Assembly: GCF_001642995.1 (NCBI RefSeq)
Contig: NZ_LOHS01000084.1
Location: 124,001-188,000, forward strand
DNA length: 64,000 nt
Source of the DNA: Streptomyces jeddahensis
Lineage (GTDB): Bacteria > Actinomycetota > Actinomycetes > Streptomycetales > Streptomycetaceae
Direction: 5' to 3'
The number at the start of each line of letters is the position of its first letter. Positions within the stretch are counted from its first letter, which is position 1. Under the pieces are notes generated by a model. It had not been told where the DNA came from, searched no databases, and was given only the letters and a program-made list of their open reading frames with translations. Shown here piece by piece: positions 16,047-24,626 of the stretch. The position numbers and the translations under genes are program-made.

Positions 16047-16572
16047 TCTGAGTCGGCGATTCGTCGCCGGTGGTCGCTGGTGCCACTGGCGCGCGGATGC
16101 GGCGTCACTGGCACGCGGATGCGGCGGGCACTGGCACGCGGCGCGGCGGCCGGGTCGGCCTGCCATCGCGCCTGCCGCCTGCGGCCCGGGCTGCGACTGT
16201 GTCTGCCGCCTGCGGCCCGGCACCGGTCGGCATCGGCGGGCGGAGAGGTCGGCTCGGGGGGATCGAAGGCTCCAGCCGTTCGGCGCGCCCTCGGTCGACT
16301 GCGATCCGGTCGATCCGGGCCCGCCGCCGTCCTGCACGACTTCGACGGCCCACACCCAGCGGCGTAGGTACCACTGCCGGCTGCGTACGGACCACTGCCG
16401 CCCGGCCGCGGCCGCGAGGGCCGTCAGGAGCTGGCGGGTCGCGGGGCTGGACCGGACAGTACTCCGGACAGCCCCGAGAGCTGTAGGCCAGGAGGGCCCT
16501 GGTCGGCGGACATATCGACGCTGGACGCTGTTGGTCTTTGCTTCTGCGGCGGCGCCGCGCGAGGCTGGACGT
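16047..16572. repeat. Non-coding stretch with three ~22-bp tandem repeats
   Basis: Units beginning CACTGGC-CGCGGATGCGGCG start at 16084, 16106 and 16129 (periods 22 and 23). TGCCGCCTGCGGCCCGG is repeated near 16175 and 16203. No coding frame in this stretch has a ribosome site or family motif. Confidence 0.6.
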
Positions 16573-16803
16573 ATGCCCGAAGAGGCGCCTGTGATTGTTT
16601 CCCCGCCGCAGCAAGACGGCGGACGCCGAGTGGTGATCCGTGGCGAGCAAGCAGGGACGGCCTACACGCTGTTCGATCTGCTGGAGTTCCTGCGCGGCGC
16701 CGATCTGCCTGAGACCGATACGGCGGTCGACGACCCCGAACTGATCGATTGGCGTGGAGGCGGGCCTGACGTGTGGAACGCCGAGCCGCCCGCTCACGGA
16801 TGA
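16573..16803 (+). CDS. Small conserved-type hypothetical protein
   Basis: 76 residues from ATG 16573 with GAGG eight bases upstream (MPEEAPVIVS). It is acidic, with a beta-rich start (RRVVIRGEQAG) and a helix TLFDLLEFLRGADL, ending in a Trp-containing acidic tail. This resembles small Streptomyces proteins of unknown role. It is not in an obvious operon. Confidence 0.6.
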   Translation: MPEEAPVIVSPPQQDGGRRVVIRGEQAGTAYTLFDLLEFLRGADLPETDTAVDDPELIDWRGGGPDVWNAEPPAHG

Positions 16804-16992
16804 CGGCAGACGGCCCACAGAACGCCCGCGGCCGCGAAGACGATCAGCAGCCCACGCGGCAGCCCGCCCGCTCGCGATGTGGTGCGGATGCCAGCGGCTG
16901 GGCGAGGGCGCCGAGACGCCCGCCACACCGAGCGGGTGTCGGCGCCGCCGAGGTGCGCTGGCCGGCGGCACCGACGCTGATGCGCGAGGACC

Positions 16993-18168
16993 TCATCGGG
17001 TGTTGAGGAGATGGACGACGAGTTCGCGGGGCAGACCGTGGGTGTCGTGCAGGTAGCCGTAGTCCCCTTCGCTCAGCGGCCCTTCGAACTCCGGCCGGGA
17101 GAGCACGCGGCGCCCGCGTTCGAGGAGTGTGTTGAACCGCCGCTCCTCATCCAGGAGCACGTCGCGGACGGGGTCGGCGCCGCCGGTCTGGCGGAAGTGG
17201 TCCAGAGTGTGCTGGAGGAGCTCCACGGGCAGGTCGGACAGGGTGCGCGAGGGGTCGTCGCGCCACAGCGTGGTCAGCAGGCGGCGGGTCAGCCGGCGCA
17301 GTACGTAGCCGCGGCCGGTGGGCGACGGCCGCACTCCGTCGCCGATGACGACGATGCTTGAGCGCAGGTGATCGCAGACGAGGCGGATCGACGGCTCGTC
17401 CAGGTCCCACAGCGGCGGTAGAAGCCTCATCCACGGCTCGAACAGGTCGGTGTCGTACACCGAGCGGTGGCCCTGCAGGACGGCCACGAGCCGTTCCAGT
17501 CCCATGCCGGTGTCGATGCCGGGTTGCTGGAGGGGGGTGAGGCTGCCGTCGTCGTAACGGCGGTAGCGCAGGTGCACGTGGTTCCATACCTCGACCCAGC
17601 GCGGGTCGGTGGTGGGGCTGCCCTGGGGCGGGGTGCCGGCATCGCCGGTCCACACGAAGATCTCCGAATCGGGGCCGCACGGTCCGACGGGTCCGTTGGA
17701 CCACCAGTTCTCCTCACCGGTGAGCTCCACGGGCAGGCCGAGCTCCTGCCAGGTGCGGAGCGATTCGGTGTCGGGGCCGACCTGCTCGTATCCACCGAAA
17801 ACGGTGGCGTGCATCCGCTGTTGGGGGATGCCGAATCCGTCGCGCAGCAGCTCGTATCCCCAACGAAGGCTCTGTGAGTGGCCGTAGTCGCCGAGCGACC
17901 ACGAGCCGAGCATCTCGAACACCGTCAGGTGGGTGGGGTCGCCGATCTCGTCGAGGTCGGTGGTGCGCAGACAGCGCTGGAGGTTGACCAGGCGCCGTCC
18001 TTGTGGGTGGGGACGGCCCTGCAGGAAGGGCGTGAGCGGGTGCATGCCGGAGGTGGTGAACAGCACCGGGTCTGAGGGCGGCGGCAGGAGCGAGCTTCCG
18101 GTGATGAGCCGGTGTCCGCGCTCGCGGAAGAAGTCGGTGAACGTGCGCACGGCCTGATCTGTGTTCAT
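16993..18168 (-). CDS. Alanyl-tRNA synthetase-related protein, catalytic core only
   Basis: 391 residues against about 880 for AlaRS. Present are class II motif 1-2 regions (FFRERGHRLI, GSSLLPPPSDPVLFTTSGM, VNLQRCLRTTDLDEIG, FEMLGSWSLGDY), NGPVGPCGPDSEI, DTGMGLERLVAVLQG (motif 3) and GRGYVLRRLTRR. The editing domain and C-Ala are absent. ATG 18168 has AGGAA eight bases upstream. It may activate alanine for a tRNA or another acceptor, or serve as a resistant duplicate. No T-box leader was found upstream. Adjacent genes give no pathway. Confidence 0.85.
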   Translation of the reverse strand: MNTDQAVRTFTDFFRERGHRLITGSSLLPPPSDPVLFTTSGMHPLTPFLQGRPHPQGRRLVNLQRCLRTTDLDEIGDPTHLTVFEMLGSWSLGDYGHSQSLRWGYELLRDGFGIPQQRMHATVFGGYEQVGPDTESLRTWQELGLPVELTGEENWWSNGPVGPCGPDSEIFVWTGDAGTPPQGSPTTDPRWVEVWNHVHLRYRRYDDGSLTPLQQPGIDTGMGLERLVAVLQGHRSVYDTDLFEPWMRLLPPLWDLDEPSIRLVCDHLRSSIVVIGDGVRPSPTGRGYVLRRLTRRLLTTLWRDDPSRTLSDLPVELLQHTLDHFRQTGGADPVRDVLLDEERRFNTLLERGRRVLSRPEFEGPLSEGDYGYLHDTHGLPRELVVHLLNTR

Positions 18169-18457
18169 GGCGGTATTCCTTCGGGTCAGGGGGACCGGAA
18201 AGAACCGCGGAGCAGACTGCGACAGGCGTGGGAACGATGCACCGGCGATCCGTTTCCGGCCGCCGGGGAAAGAGGGTGAGGTCAGGCGTCGGCAGCCGGC
18301 GAGCTGGTCGCTCGCGCGTCTGCGGTGGTGGGGCGAATGATGACCTCCATGGAAGCGAACGCTAACAGCGGGCGGCCCCGGCGTCACTGGGATTTCTCGC
18401 TGCTGGTCTTTTGCCCGCGGGACGTCCGGACTTCGTGACGGGGCGCTTTGGTTCAGA

Positions 18458-19225
18458 TCAGGGCAGGGTCAGGATGCGTGGGCCCTCTTCGGTGACCGCG
18501 ACGGTGTGCTCGATGTGGGCCGCTCGGCTGCCGTCGGTGGTGCGGAGGGTCCAGCCGTCGAGTGCGGTGTAGTAGTCGTCGTGGCCGCCGGCCATGAGCA
18601 TGGGTTCGATGGCGAGGGCCAGGCCGTGGCGGAGGGGGAAGCCGCGGCCGGGGCGTCCTCGGTTGGGGACGTGGGGATCCTCGTGCATGCGGCGGCCGAT
18701 GCCGTGGCCGCCGAAGTCGGCGGGCATGCCGCAGCGGGCCGCTCCGGCGATGGTACCGATGGCGTGGGAGATGTCGCCGATGCGGTTGCCGGGAACGGCG
18801 GCGGCGATGCCGGCGTCGAGGGCCTGCTGCGTGGCGTTGATCAGGTCCAGGTCGCCGGAGCGAGGGGTGCCGACGGTGAAGGTGATGGCGGCGTCGCCGG
18901 TCCAGCCGTCGAGTTCGGCGCCGCAGTCGATGCTGACCAGGTCGCCGTCGCGCAGGCGGTAGCCGGTGGGGATGCCGTGGACGATGGCGTCGTTGACGGA
19001 GGTGCAGATCACTGCCGGGAAGGGGGTGGGGGCGAAGGAGGGCCGGTAGCCGAGGAAGGGCGAGCGGGCCCCGGCCTCGGTCAGGACCGTGCGGGCCGCT
19101 TCGTCCAGTTCTTGCAGGGATACCCCGACGCCTCCCGCTTCCCGGGCGGCGGCGAGGGCCTGGGCCACGATGCGCCCGGCCTCCCGCATCGCGTCCAGTG
19201 CCGCGTTGGTTTTGATCTCCACCAT
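18458..19225 (-). CDS. map: Methionine aminopeptidase, type I
   Basis: 255 residues, normal length. The metal ligands are visible: Asp in VSIDCGAELDGW, Asp in TGDAAITF, His in GGHGIGRRMHE, Glu in LAIEPML and Glu in HIEHTVAVTE. It removes the initiator Met from nascent proteins. ATG 19225 has GAGGAG upstream. Streptomyces genomes carry several map paralogues; this lone copy near an AlaRS paralogue is probably an accessory one. An A/T-rich promoter with the palindrome ATACCGGTAT lies at 19274-19283. Confidence 0.93.
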   Translation of the reverse strand: MVEIKTNAALDAMREAGRIVAQALAAAREAGGVGVSLQELDEAARTVLTEAGARSPFLGYRPSFAPTPFPAVICTSVNDAIVHGIPTGYRLRDGDLVSIDCGAELDGWTGDAAITFTVGTPRSGDLDLINATQQALDAGIAAAVPGNRIGDISHAIGTIAGAARCGMPADFGGHGIGRRMHEDPHVPNRGRPGRGFPLRHGLALAIEPMLMAGGHDDYYTALDGWTLRTTDGSRAAHIEHTVAVTEEGPRILTLP

Positions 19226-19273
19226 GTCCTGCGACTCCTCGCCTCATGTCTCACGCTTCGTGCTCCAATTTTT

Positions 19274-19283
19274 ATACCGGTAT
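19274..19283. promoter_or_regulatory. ATACCGGTAT palindrome in the map promoter
   Basis: A perfect 10-bp palindrome inside an A/T-rich patch (19268-19291) about 50 bases before the map ATG. On the minus strand it overlaps TATAAA, a possible -10. Likely operator for an unknown repressor. Confidence 0.45.
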
Positions 19284-19451
19284 TAGTATCACGGTCGCGC
19301 CGAGGACTCCTGCGACTTCGTGGGAACGGCAGGCTGCGGATGGCTTCCAACCGCCTTTTGGGGGCGTCACCTCGCCGAACAGTTCGGCGGCCCTGCGATG
19401 GACGCACGTACGGTCTCCAGCTCGGCGATGCGCCTGCGGACGTCGAGGCGC

Positions 19452-20096
19452 TCAGCGGTCGACGAACAGCCCTGACTTTGCGAGGTAATCGGCCGTCTCG
19501 GCGAGCGAGGTGAAGACCAGGTCAGCAGGCTGCAGATCGGCCGCGGCATGGGTCGTGGTCAACCCGGCTACCTGGCAACCGGCTGCCTTCCCCGCTGCCA
19601 CTCCGGCCGGCGAATCCTCGACGACCAGGCACATTGACGGTTCGACACCCAGCGCGGCCGCTGCGAGCACGTAGCACTCCGGTGCCGGCTTGGCTTCGGT
19701 CACATCACTGCCGAAGATCTGCACCGTCGGCAGCGGCAAGCCCACCACCGCGAACCGGGCATGTACGGAGGTCCTGTCCCCCGAGGTGACGATGGCCCAG
19801 GCATTCCGAGGCAGCCCGGCAAGAAGCCACGCCGCATTCTCCACCGCAGGGAAGGCATCGAGTTCCTGATGCAGGAGCTGGTCCAGCACCAGCCGCTCCG
19901 CGGCCGGGTCCAGATGCGGCGCCGCAAGGCCAACGGTGTCCTCCGGCCGACGGCCGTGGGTCAGCGACCAGACCTTCTCTGCATCCAGCCCCCGCGACTG
20001 CGACCAGGCGTTCCAGATCCGCCGGTGCGCGGCGGTGGAGTCCAGCAGAACGCCGTCGACGTCGAACAGTACTGCGCTCACGGTCATGATCCGCAT
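19452..20096 (-). CDS. HAD-superfamily hydrolase (subfamily IA)
   Basis: 214 residues. Motif I is VLFDVDGVLLDS, motif II IVTSGD, motif III Lys in EAKPAPECY and motif IV VVEDSPAGVAAG. The cap is the small helical type of beta-phosphoglucomutase and sugar-phosphate phosphatases. It likely dephosphorylates or isomerises a small sugar phosphate in the cytosol. Starts at 20096 or 20087 (MTVSAVLF) are both possible and neither has a strong ribosome site. Confidence 0.9.
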   Translation of the reverse strand: MRIMTVSAVLFDVDGVLLDSTAAHRRIWNAWSQSRGLDAEKVWSLTHGRRPEDTVGLAAPHLDPAAERLVLDQLLHQELDAFPAVENAAWLLAGLPRNAWAIVTSGDRTSVHARFAVVGLPLPTVQIFGSDVTEAKPAPECYVLAAAALGVEPSMCLVVEDSPAGVAAGKAAGCQVAGLTTTHAAADLQPADLVFTSLAETADYLAKSGLFVDR

Positions 20097-20203
20097 GGTC
20101 GCAGCAAGCCGGGGACGACAGCACCCGATTCGCCGATGCCCGAGGCCTGAAGGCTTACGTCGGCTCCTCCCCGGTCACCCGAACCTCCAGCAAGTAGTCG
20201 GCC

Positions 20204-20372
20204 ATCTCACGGCGGTGGGTGAAGGACGACCGGCTCAACCACGCTGGATATCTCTGGGCCTTCGCCTCACTCCGCGCGTTCGCCAAGCCAACTCCCCCTA
20301 CCGGCGCCGACGCGAGCGCGGCGACTGGCACGCAGCCGCTCAGAGAAACCTCTTCAACCGCATGATCGGAGC
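20204..20372 (+). pseudogene. Relic of an IS110-family transposase C-terminus
   Basis: Frame from 20213 reads RWVKDDRLNHAGYLWAFASL. After a frame change near 20270-20290 the other frame reads YRRRRERGDWHAAAQRNLFN then RMIG. In IS110/IS116-type transposases these two blocks are consecutive near the C-terminus. Neither frame is open as a gene and the flanks are unrelated, so this is a decayed fragment of about 55 codons. Confidence 0.55.
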
Positions 20373-20452
20373 CTCCGTGAGGCGTCCGCCCTGCAGAAGG
20401 GCGGCGTATAAACGCTCGACTGGACGGGTTGGGGCGGCCATGATCCGCACTT

Positions 20453-21163
20453 GTGACGACGCCGAAGCAGTTCCTGGTCCAGGCCGCCGCCCGTAACAAC
20501 GCCGTATGGTGCGCGACGATGAGCCGATCGCACGGCGTGGTGGGCGAGTTCGGGGTGCAGGCGTGGGCTGCGCCGACCCGTACGCCGCCGTTGTACCCCG
20601 ATGCGGTGACGCTGGTGCCGGGCGCCGACCTGTCCGCGCTGGTGGCCAGGATCGACACCGCGGCGTCCGGCGCCTCCGTCAAGGACAGCTTCGCCGACCT
20701 CGACCTGACCGAGGCCGGCTTCCAGGTGCTGTTCGAGGCGCAGTGGATCCACCGCCCGGCGAGTGCGCCCGCCGTCGCGCCGGATCTCGCCTGGGATGTC
20801 GCAGCCGACCCGGAGATGCTGCGCTCATGGGCCCTGGCCTGGGACGACGGGGACGGCAACATCGATCTCTTCCGGCCTGAACTGCTCGACGACCCGGCCG
20901 TCTGCGTGCTCGCCGGACGGTCCGCCGACGGTCGGATAGGCGCCGGAGCGGTGGCGTGCCGCAGCGACCAGGTGGTCGGAGTCTCCAACGTTTTCGCACG
21001 GGACGGCGGCGCTGACGTGGCCTGGCCGGGCGTACTCGATGCGGTGCACCGGCTGTTCCCCACCCTGCCGGTGGTCGGCTACGAGTACGGCGATGCACTG
21101 GCCGCTGCCGTGCGCCATGGGTTCGAGCCAGTCGGTCCGCTGCGGATCTGGGTGCACGGCTGA
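20453..21163 (+). CDS. Hypothetical protein with GNAT-like C-terminus
   Basis: 236 residues from GTG 20453 (TTPKQFLVQAAA). The C-terminal half resembles a degenerate acetyltransferase fold: a central strand VCVLAGRSADGRIGAGAVACR and a terminal 'YEYGDALAAAVRHGFEPVGPLRIWV', as in GNAT proteins that end 'GFEPVGPLRVW'. The acetyl-CoA loop is not clear. There is no good ribosome site. Role unknown. It follows the transposase relic. Confidence 0.65.
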   Translation: MTTPKQFLVQAAARNNAVWCATMSRSHGVVGEFGVQAWAAPTRTPPLYPDAVTLVPGADLSALVARIDTAASGASVKDSFADLDLTEAGFQVLFEAQWIHRPASAPAVAPDLAWDVAADPEMLRSWALAWDDGDGNIDLFRPELLDDPAVCVLAGRSADGRIGAGAVACRSDQVVGVSNVFARDGGADVAWPGVLDAVHRLFPTLPVVGYEYGDALAAAVRHGFEPVGPLRIWVHG

Positions 21164-21360
21164 GAGGTTCATCGATCACCGTCGCGGGAGCGGCGGTGAA
21201 GACGTGCGGAAGACGGGTGCCCGGCGCCGTCCCGGTGCCTGGCGGCATCGTCGTGCTCCTGCCATGAGCCGTGCACCAGTGAATCGCGCCTTCCGTGTGC
21301 CTGACGACCACCCTGCCGTCGCCGCGTTGCGAGAAGGGAGACGTACGTCACATTCGTAGG

Positions 21361-21388
21361 TGTCACATCTTTCCCGAGCTGATCCGTC
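21361..21388 (+). promoter_or_regulatory. ECF41-type sigma promoter of the AhpD-like gene
   Basis: TGTCACA (21361-21367) and CGTC (21385-21388) are separated by 17 bases. TGTCACA/CGTC is the ECF41 promoter signature as I recall, and its usual target is a carboxymuconolactone-decarboxylase-like gene, as here. A second GTCACAT lies 15 bases upstream (21347-21353). Confidence 0.55.
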
Positions 21389-21429
21389 AAGGATGTGTAT
21401 CCACCAACAACGGCGCATGGGAGTTCACG

Positions 21430-21903
21430 ATGGACGCTCGTTTGAACCTCTTCGGCAACCCGGTCGGAGGCAAGGTCCTGAGGTACATCAACTCGGCAGG
21501 GAAGGAGGTCTCGGGCTCGACGCTGCCGGCCGCGACGCAGGAACTGGTGAAGATCCGCGCCAGCCAGATCAACGGCTGCGGATTCTGCACCGACATGCAC
21601 ACCAAGGACGCCGCGCACGCGGGAGAGACCTCGACGCGCCTCAACCTGATCGCGGCCTGGCGCGAGGCCACGGTGTTCACCGATGCCGAGCGCGCTGCCC
21701 TGGAGCTGACGGAGCAGGGGACCCGCATCGCCGACGCAGCCGGTGGTGTCACCGACGAGGCCTGGGCGAATGCCGCCAAGCACTACGACGAGGACCAGCT
21801 CACCGCCCTGGTGTCCCTCATCGCCCTGATCAACGCCTACAACCGGCTGAACGTCATCGTCCAGCAGCCCGCAGGCGACTATCAGCCCGGTCAGTTCGGA
21901 TAA
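21430..21903 (+). CDS. Carboxymuconolactone decarboxylase / AhpD-family alkylhydroperoxidase
   Basis: 157 residues from ATG 21430 (GGAG seven bases upstream). The AhpD catalytic motif is present: E-LVKIRASQINGCGFCTDMH, with the redox CxxC and following His. It is likely a disulfide-dependent peroxidase or stress protein. In Streptomyces such genes are often controlled by an ECF41 sigma factor; none is encoded nearby, though the promoter matches. A 12-bp terminator follows. Confidence 0.9.
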   Translation: MDARLNLFGNPVGGKVLRYINSAGKEVSGSTLPAATQELVKIRASQINGCGFCTDMHTKDAAHAGETSTRLNLIAAWREATVFTDAERAALELTEQGTRIADAAGGVTDEAWANAAKHYDEDQLTALVSLIALINAYNRLNVIVQQPAGDYQPGQFG

Positions 21904-21952
21904 CGAGGAGCACCTGGCCGGGACCGCCGGTGCCGCCTCGCACCAGCAGCAC

Positions 21953-21987
21953 ACGCCCCGGGCCTCTCTCGCGGGGGCCCGGGGCGT
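21953..21987 (+). terminator. Strong hairpin after the AhpD-like gene
   Basis: ACGCCCCGGGCC (21953-21964) and GGCCCGGGGCGT (21976-21987) form a perfect 12-bp stem with an 11-nt loop, followed by TGTTCT. Confidence 0.8.
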
Positions 21988-22203
21988 TGTTCTGGTACGC
22001 CCGGCGGGCCGGCTGAGTGGCAGAGGTGCCGACCTCCAGTCGTGCTCTGTGACGCGCCTGTGACAGTCGGCGGACACCGTCGTGAAGTCGGGCGGGCAGG
22101 ATTTTTGAAACGGGACAAACAGCCACATTCAGGCATATGTCTCCCGCTTCCGAGGGTGTGAGCAGGGATGACCGAGCCGATCCGATCTGTCGCAGGAGAT
22201 CCC

Positions 22204-22434
22204 ATGAGCCTCGCCCTCGCCACGCCGCACGCCGAAGCCGCCGCGCCTGCGCTGGCTCCGCGTGAGCAGGAGACGCTGCGGCACATCGCCGCAGGTCGCA
22301 CCTACCTGCAAGCGGCCCGTCATATGGGGCTCTCCAAGCACACGGTCGACGCCTATCTCCGCCGTATCCGGGCCAAGCTCAACATCAACAGCACGGCGGA
22401 GCTCACCCGGCTGGCCATCTCTCTGGGGCTGTGA
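22204..22434 (+). CDS. Single-domain LuxR-type helix-turn-helix protein
   Basis: 76 residues from ATG 22204 (AGGAG five bases upstream, better than ATG 22168). Nearly the whole protein is a GerE/LuxR DNA-binding domain: LAPREQETLRHIAAGRTYLQ, LSKHTVDAYLRRIRAKL and TAELTRLAISLGL. There is no receiver or sensor domain. Such miniproteins occur beside secondary-metabolite or siderophore genes in Streptomyces, but none is evident here. Likely a DNA-binding regulator that depends on a partner or on its own level. Confidence 0.8.
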   Translation: MSLALATPHAEAAAPALAPREQETLRHIAAGRTYLQAARHMGLSKHTVDAYLRRIRAKLNINSTAELTRLAISLGL

Positions 22435-22612
22435 CGCCCGGCCGCCCGCGGACTCCGTCTCTAAGATCCCGTGCGAGGTGGGCACGGAAGCGGAAACAAA
22501 CGGTCATTAAATCGGGCGTATCAGGTGCATTCGGGAGTGAACCGGGCTAATGTGGGCATGCAGCGGTGCGTGGTCTGCGCTGTCGCCACGACTTTGACCC
22601 GAGGAGAGCTTC

Positions 22613-22804
22613 ATGGGACATGGGGTAGCTGCCGCCCCCGACTCGACCCCCCGTGCCAATGCTGTTCTGGCCGCTGGTTGTGACGTATGCAGCGGCTGGG
22701 GCAGCGTGATCACCCCCCGTGGGCTTCATGAGCTGTGCCCCGACTGCCAACCCCATAGCGATCAGAGCCACTCCGGCAGCGGCATCGCCTCGCGGGAGGT
22801 GTGA
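22613..22804 (+). CDS. Small zinc-ribbon protein
   Basis: 63 residues from ATG 22613 with AGGAG seven bases upstream, a strong start. CDVCSGWG and CPDC form a CxxC...CxxC zinc knuckle like half of a DnaJ zinc finger, with a flexible Ser/His-rich tail (HSDQSHSGS). It could bind metal or chaperone/RNA partners. It lies after the LuxR-like miniprotein, with 178 bases between. No assigned family. Confidence 0.65.
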   Translation: MGHGVAAAPDSTPRANAVLAAGCDVCSGWGSVITPRGLHELCPDCQPHSDQSHSGSGIASREV

Positions 22805-22910
22805 GGCCGGACAGGGCGGCCCCACACTCGAGGCGGGCGGGCACATCGGGCGGGCGCGTCATGAGGTTCTGCCGCGCATCGACGCGGAAGATCCGCCCGG
22901 AGGCAGCAGA

Positions 22911-23837
22911 TCAGACGGAGGGGTCCGCGACGGGTGTGGGGCGGGCGGCGTCGAGCTCGCTGACCAGGTCGCGCAGGATGGGGCCGTACTCGGGGTGGGC
23001 GAGGGCGTGAGCCATCTGGGCGACGAGGTAGTCGGCCGGGTTGCCCGTGTCGTACCAGCGGCCCTGGATGACCTGTCCGTACACCGCCCGGTCCCGGGCG
23101 TAGGCGTTGATGGCGTCCGTCAGGTAGATCTCGCCCTCGCGGTGCTCGTACCAGCGGCGAGTCTGCTCCCGCAGTTCGTCGACGATGCCGGGGGTGATGA
23201 CGTAGCCGCCGATCGCCGCGTACGGGGACGGCGCGTCAGCCGGCTTCGGCTTCTCGACGAGGCCGGTGATGCGCAGCTGGCCGTCGCCGAGGTCTTCCTT
23301 GACGATGGGGACGCCATAGCGCTGGGAGTCGGTGGGATTCATCGGCATCAGGGCCAGCACCGGGCAGCCGGTCTGCTCGTAGGCGCGGATCAGTTGCTGG
23401 GCGCGCGGTATCTCGGCCACGAACACGTCGTCCGGCCACAGCACGAGAACCGGTTCGTCGCCGAATGAGCGGGCGGCGTTCAGTACCGGCGTGCCGTTGC
23501 CGTACGGGCCGTGCTGGTCGAGATAGGTGATGTGGCCCCGGCGGGCCAGCTCGGCCACCTCCTCCACCGCGTCCGCGTACGCCGTCTTGCCGTCTTCGCG
23601 CAGCTGGGCGACGAGGCCCGGGTTGGGGCGGAAATGGTCCTGAATCAGGCTCTTGCCGCCGGAGACGACGATGGTGATGTCGGTGATGCCCGAGTCCACC
23701 AGCTCGCGCACGGTGTGCTCGATCACCGGCTTGTCGCCGACCGGGAGCATCTCCTTCGGGGTCGCCTTGGTCAGGGGCAGCAGACGGGAGCCCAGTCCGG
23801 CGGCGGGGATCACTGCCCTGCGGATCGTCGGGGACAT
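22911..23837 (-). CDS. galU: UTP-glucose-1-phosphate uridylyltransferase
   Basis: 308 residues. The nucleotidyltransferase motif is VIPAAGLGSRLLPLTKATPK then EMLPV, with KPVIEHTVREL, LVLWPDDVFV, VEKPKP and a late GRWYDTGNPADYLVAQM. It makes UDP-glucose for cell-wall polymers, glycogen-type and trehalose pathways. ATG 23837 has GAGAGA upstream. A longer frame to 23900 lacks homology. It is probably a second galU paralogue for this genome type. It stands alone; UDP-sugars could feed the glycosyltransferases at 44.8-48.7 kb, which is inference. Confidence 0.93.
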   Translation of the reverse strand: MSPTIRRAVIPAAGLGSRLLPLTKATPKEMLPVGDKPVIEHTVRELVDSGITDITIVVSGGKSLIQDHFRPNPGLVAQLREDGKTAYADAVEEVAELARRGHITYLDQHGPYGNGTPVLNAARSFGDEPVLVLWPDDVFVAEIPRAQQLIRAYEQTGCPVLALMPMNPTDSQRYGVPIVKEDLGDGQLRITGLVEKPKPADAPSPYAAIGGYVITPGIVDELREQTRRWYEHREGEIYLTDAINAYARDRAVYGQVIQGRWYDTGNPADYLVAQMAHALAHPEYGPILRDLVSELDAARPTPVADPSV

Positions 23838-24197
23838 CAGGTCTCTCTCGGTCGAGCGGCACACCGTACCGGCCGGCACGGCACACGCCGACGCTACCAA
23901 GGCACACCCCCCGCCCTCGGCGATGCACGGCCTTGCCGGTCCTGCGGGCGCTCATCGGCATGGCGCAGGAAACGGCACGTGTATTCCAGTCACCGTGAAG
24001 AGGAACGGCAACGGGAGATTCGACCGTGGGCCGGCCACTGCGCGCGCCTCCGCCCCCGTCGAGGCGCTGCCCGTCGCAGTGCACCTGACTGCGGAGGCGC
24101 TACCGCGCCGCGTCCAGTGATCCGCGCCGGGTGGCTTCACCGGTGCCACACAGAGAACCGGCGCCGCACGGCGCGCACGCCATGCCATGCTGGGCAG

Positions 24198-24617
24198 GTG
24201 ACGCTCTCCGACCTGGTTCGGCTTCGCCGCGCCCGTGACCTGATGGACCGCGCCTACGCCGAGCCGCTCGACGTCCCGGCGCTGGCGCGGGCCGCCCACA
24301 TGTCGCCCGGCCACTTCTCGCGCAGCTTCCGTGCCGCCTTCGGCGAGACGCCGTACAGCTACCTGATGACCCGCCGGATCGAGCGGGCCAAGGCGCTGCT
24401 GCGGCGCGGCGACCTGTCGGTGACGGAGGTCTGCTTCGCGGTCGGGTGTACGTCGCTGGGGTCGTTCAGCTCGCGGTTCACCGAGCTGGTGGGCGAGAGC
24501 CCGAGCGCCTACCGAGCACGCGATCACGACCAGGGCGCGGCCGTTCCGCCGTGCGTCTCCAAGATCATCACCCGACCGGTCAGGAACGGAGAAGCGAAGC
24601 ACGATGCCCGGCCGTAG
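24198..24617 (+). CDS. AraC-family transcriptional regulator, DNA-binding domain only
   Basis: 139 residues from GTG 24198. It consists of two helix-turn-helix units: LDVPALARAAHMSPGHFSRS then FRAAFGETPYSYL, and LSVTEVCFAVGCTSLGSFSS then RFTELVGESPSAYR. There is no N-terminal ligand domain. Ten bases later begins a VOC gene on the same strand. AraC-plus-VOC pairs are common in actinobacteria and suggest the regulator controls its neighbour. No clear ribosome site. Confidence 0.88.
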   Translation: MTLSDLVRLRRARDLMDRAYAEPLDVPALARAAHMSPGHFSRSFRAAFGETPYSYLMTRRIERAKALLRRGDLSVTEVCFAVGCTSLGSFSSRFTELVGESPSAYRARDHDQGAAVPPCVSKIITRPVRNGEAKHDARP

Positions 24618-24626
24618 CGTGACGGC

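Noticed and set aside
14825-16225. Repeats considered as a CRISPR array
   Set aside because: Units are tandem without spacer diversity, and no cas genes are present.
18169-18430. Possible T-box leader before the AlaRS-like gene
   Set aside because: No AGGGTGGNACCGCG-type T-box bulge, no Ala specifier loop that I could place, and no terminator/antiterminator pair.
19367-19451. Peptide ERLDVRRRIAELETVRASIA on the minus strand as the end of a regulator
   Set aside because: Short, no start or upstream domain in frame; it may be a relic but cannot be supported.
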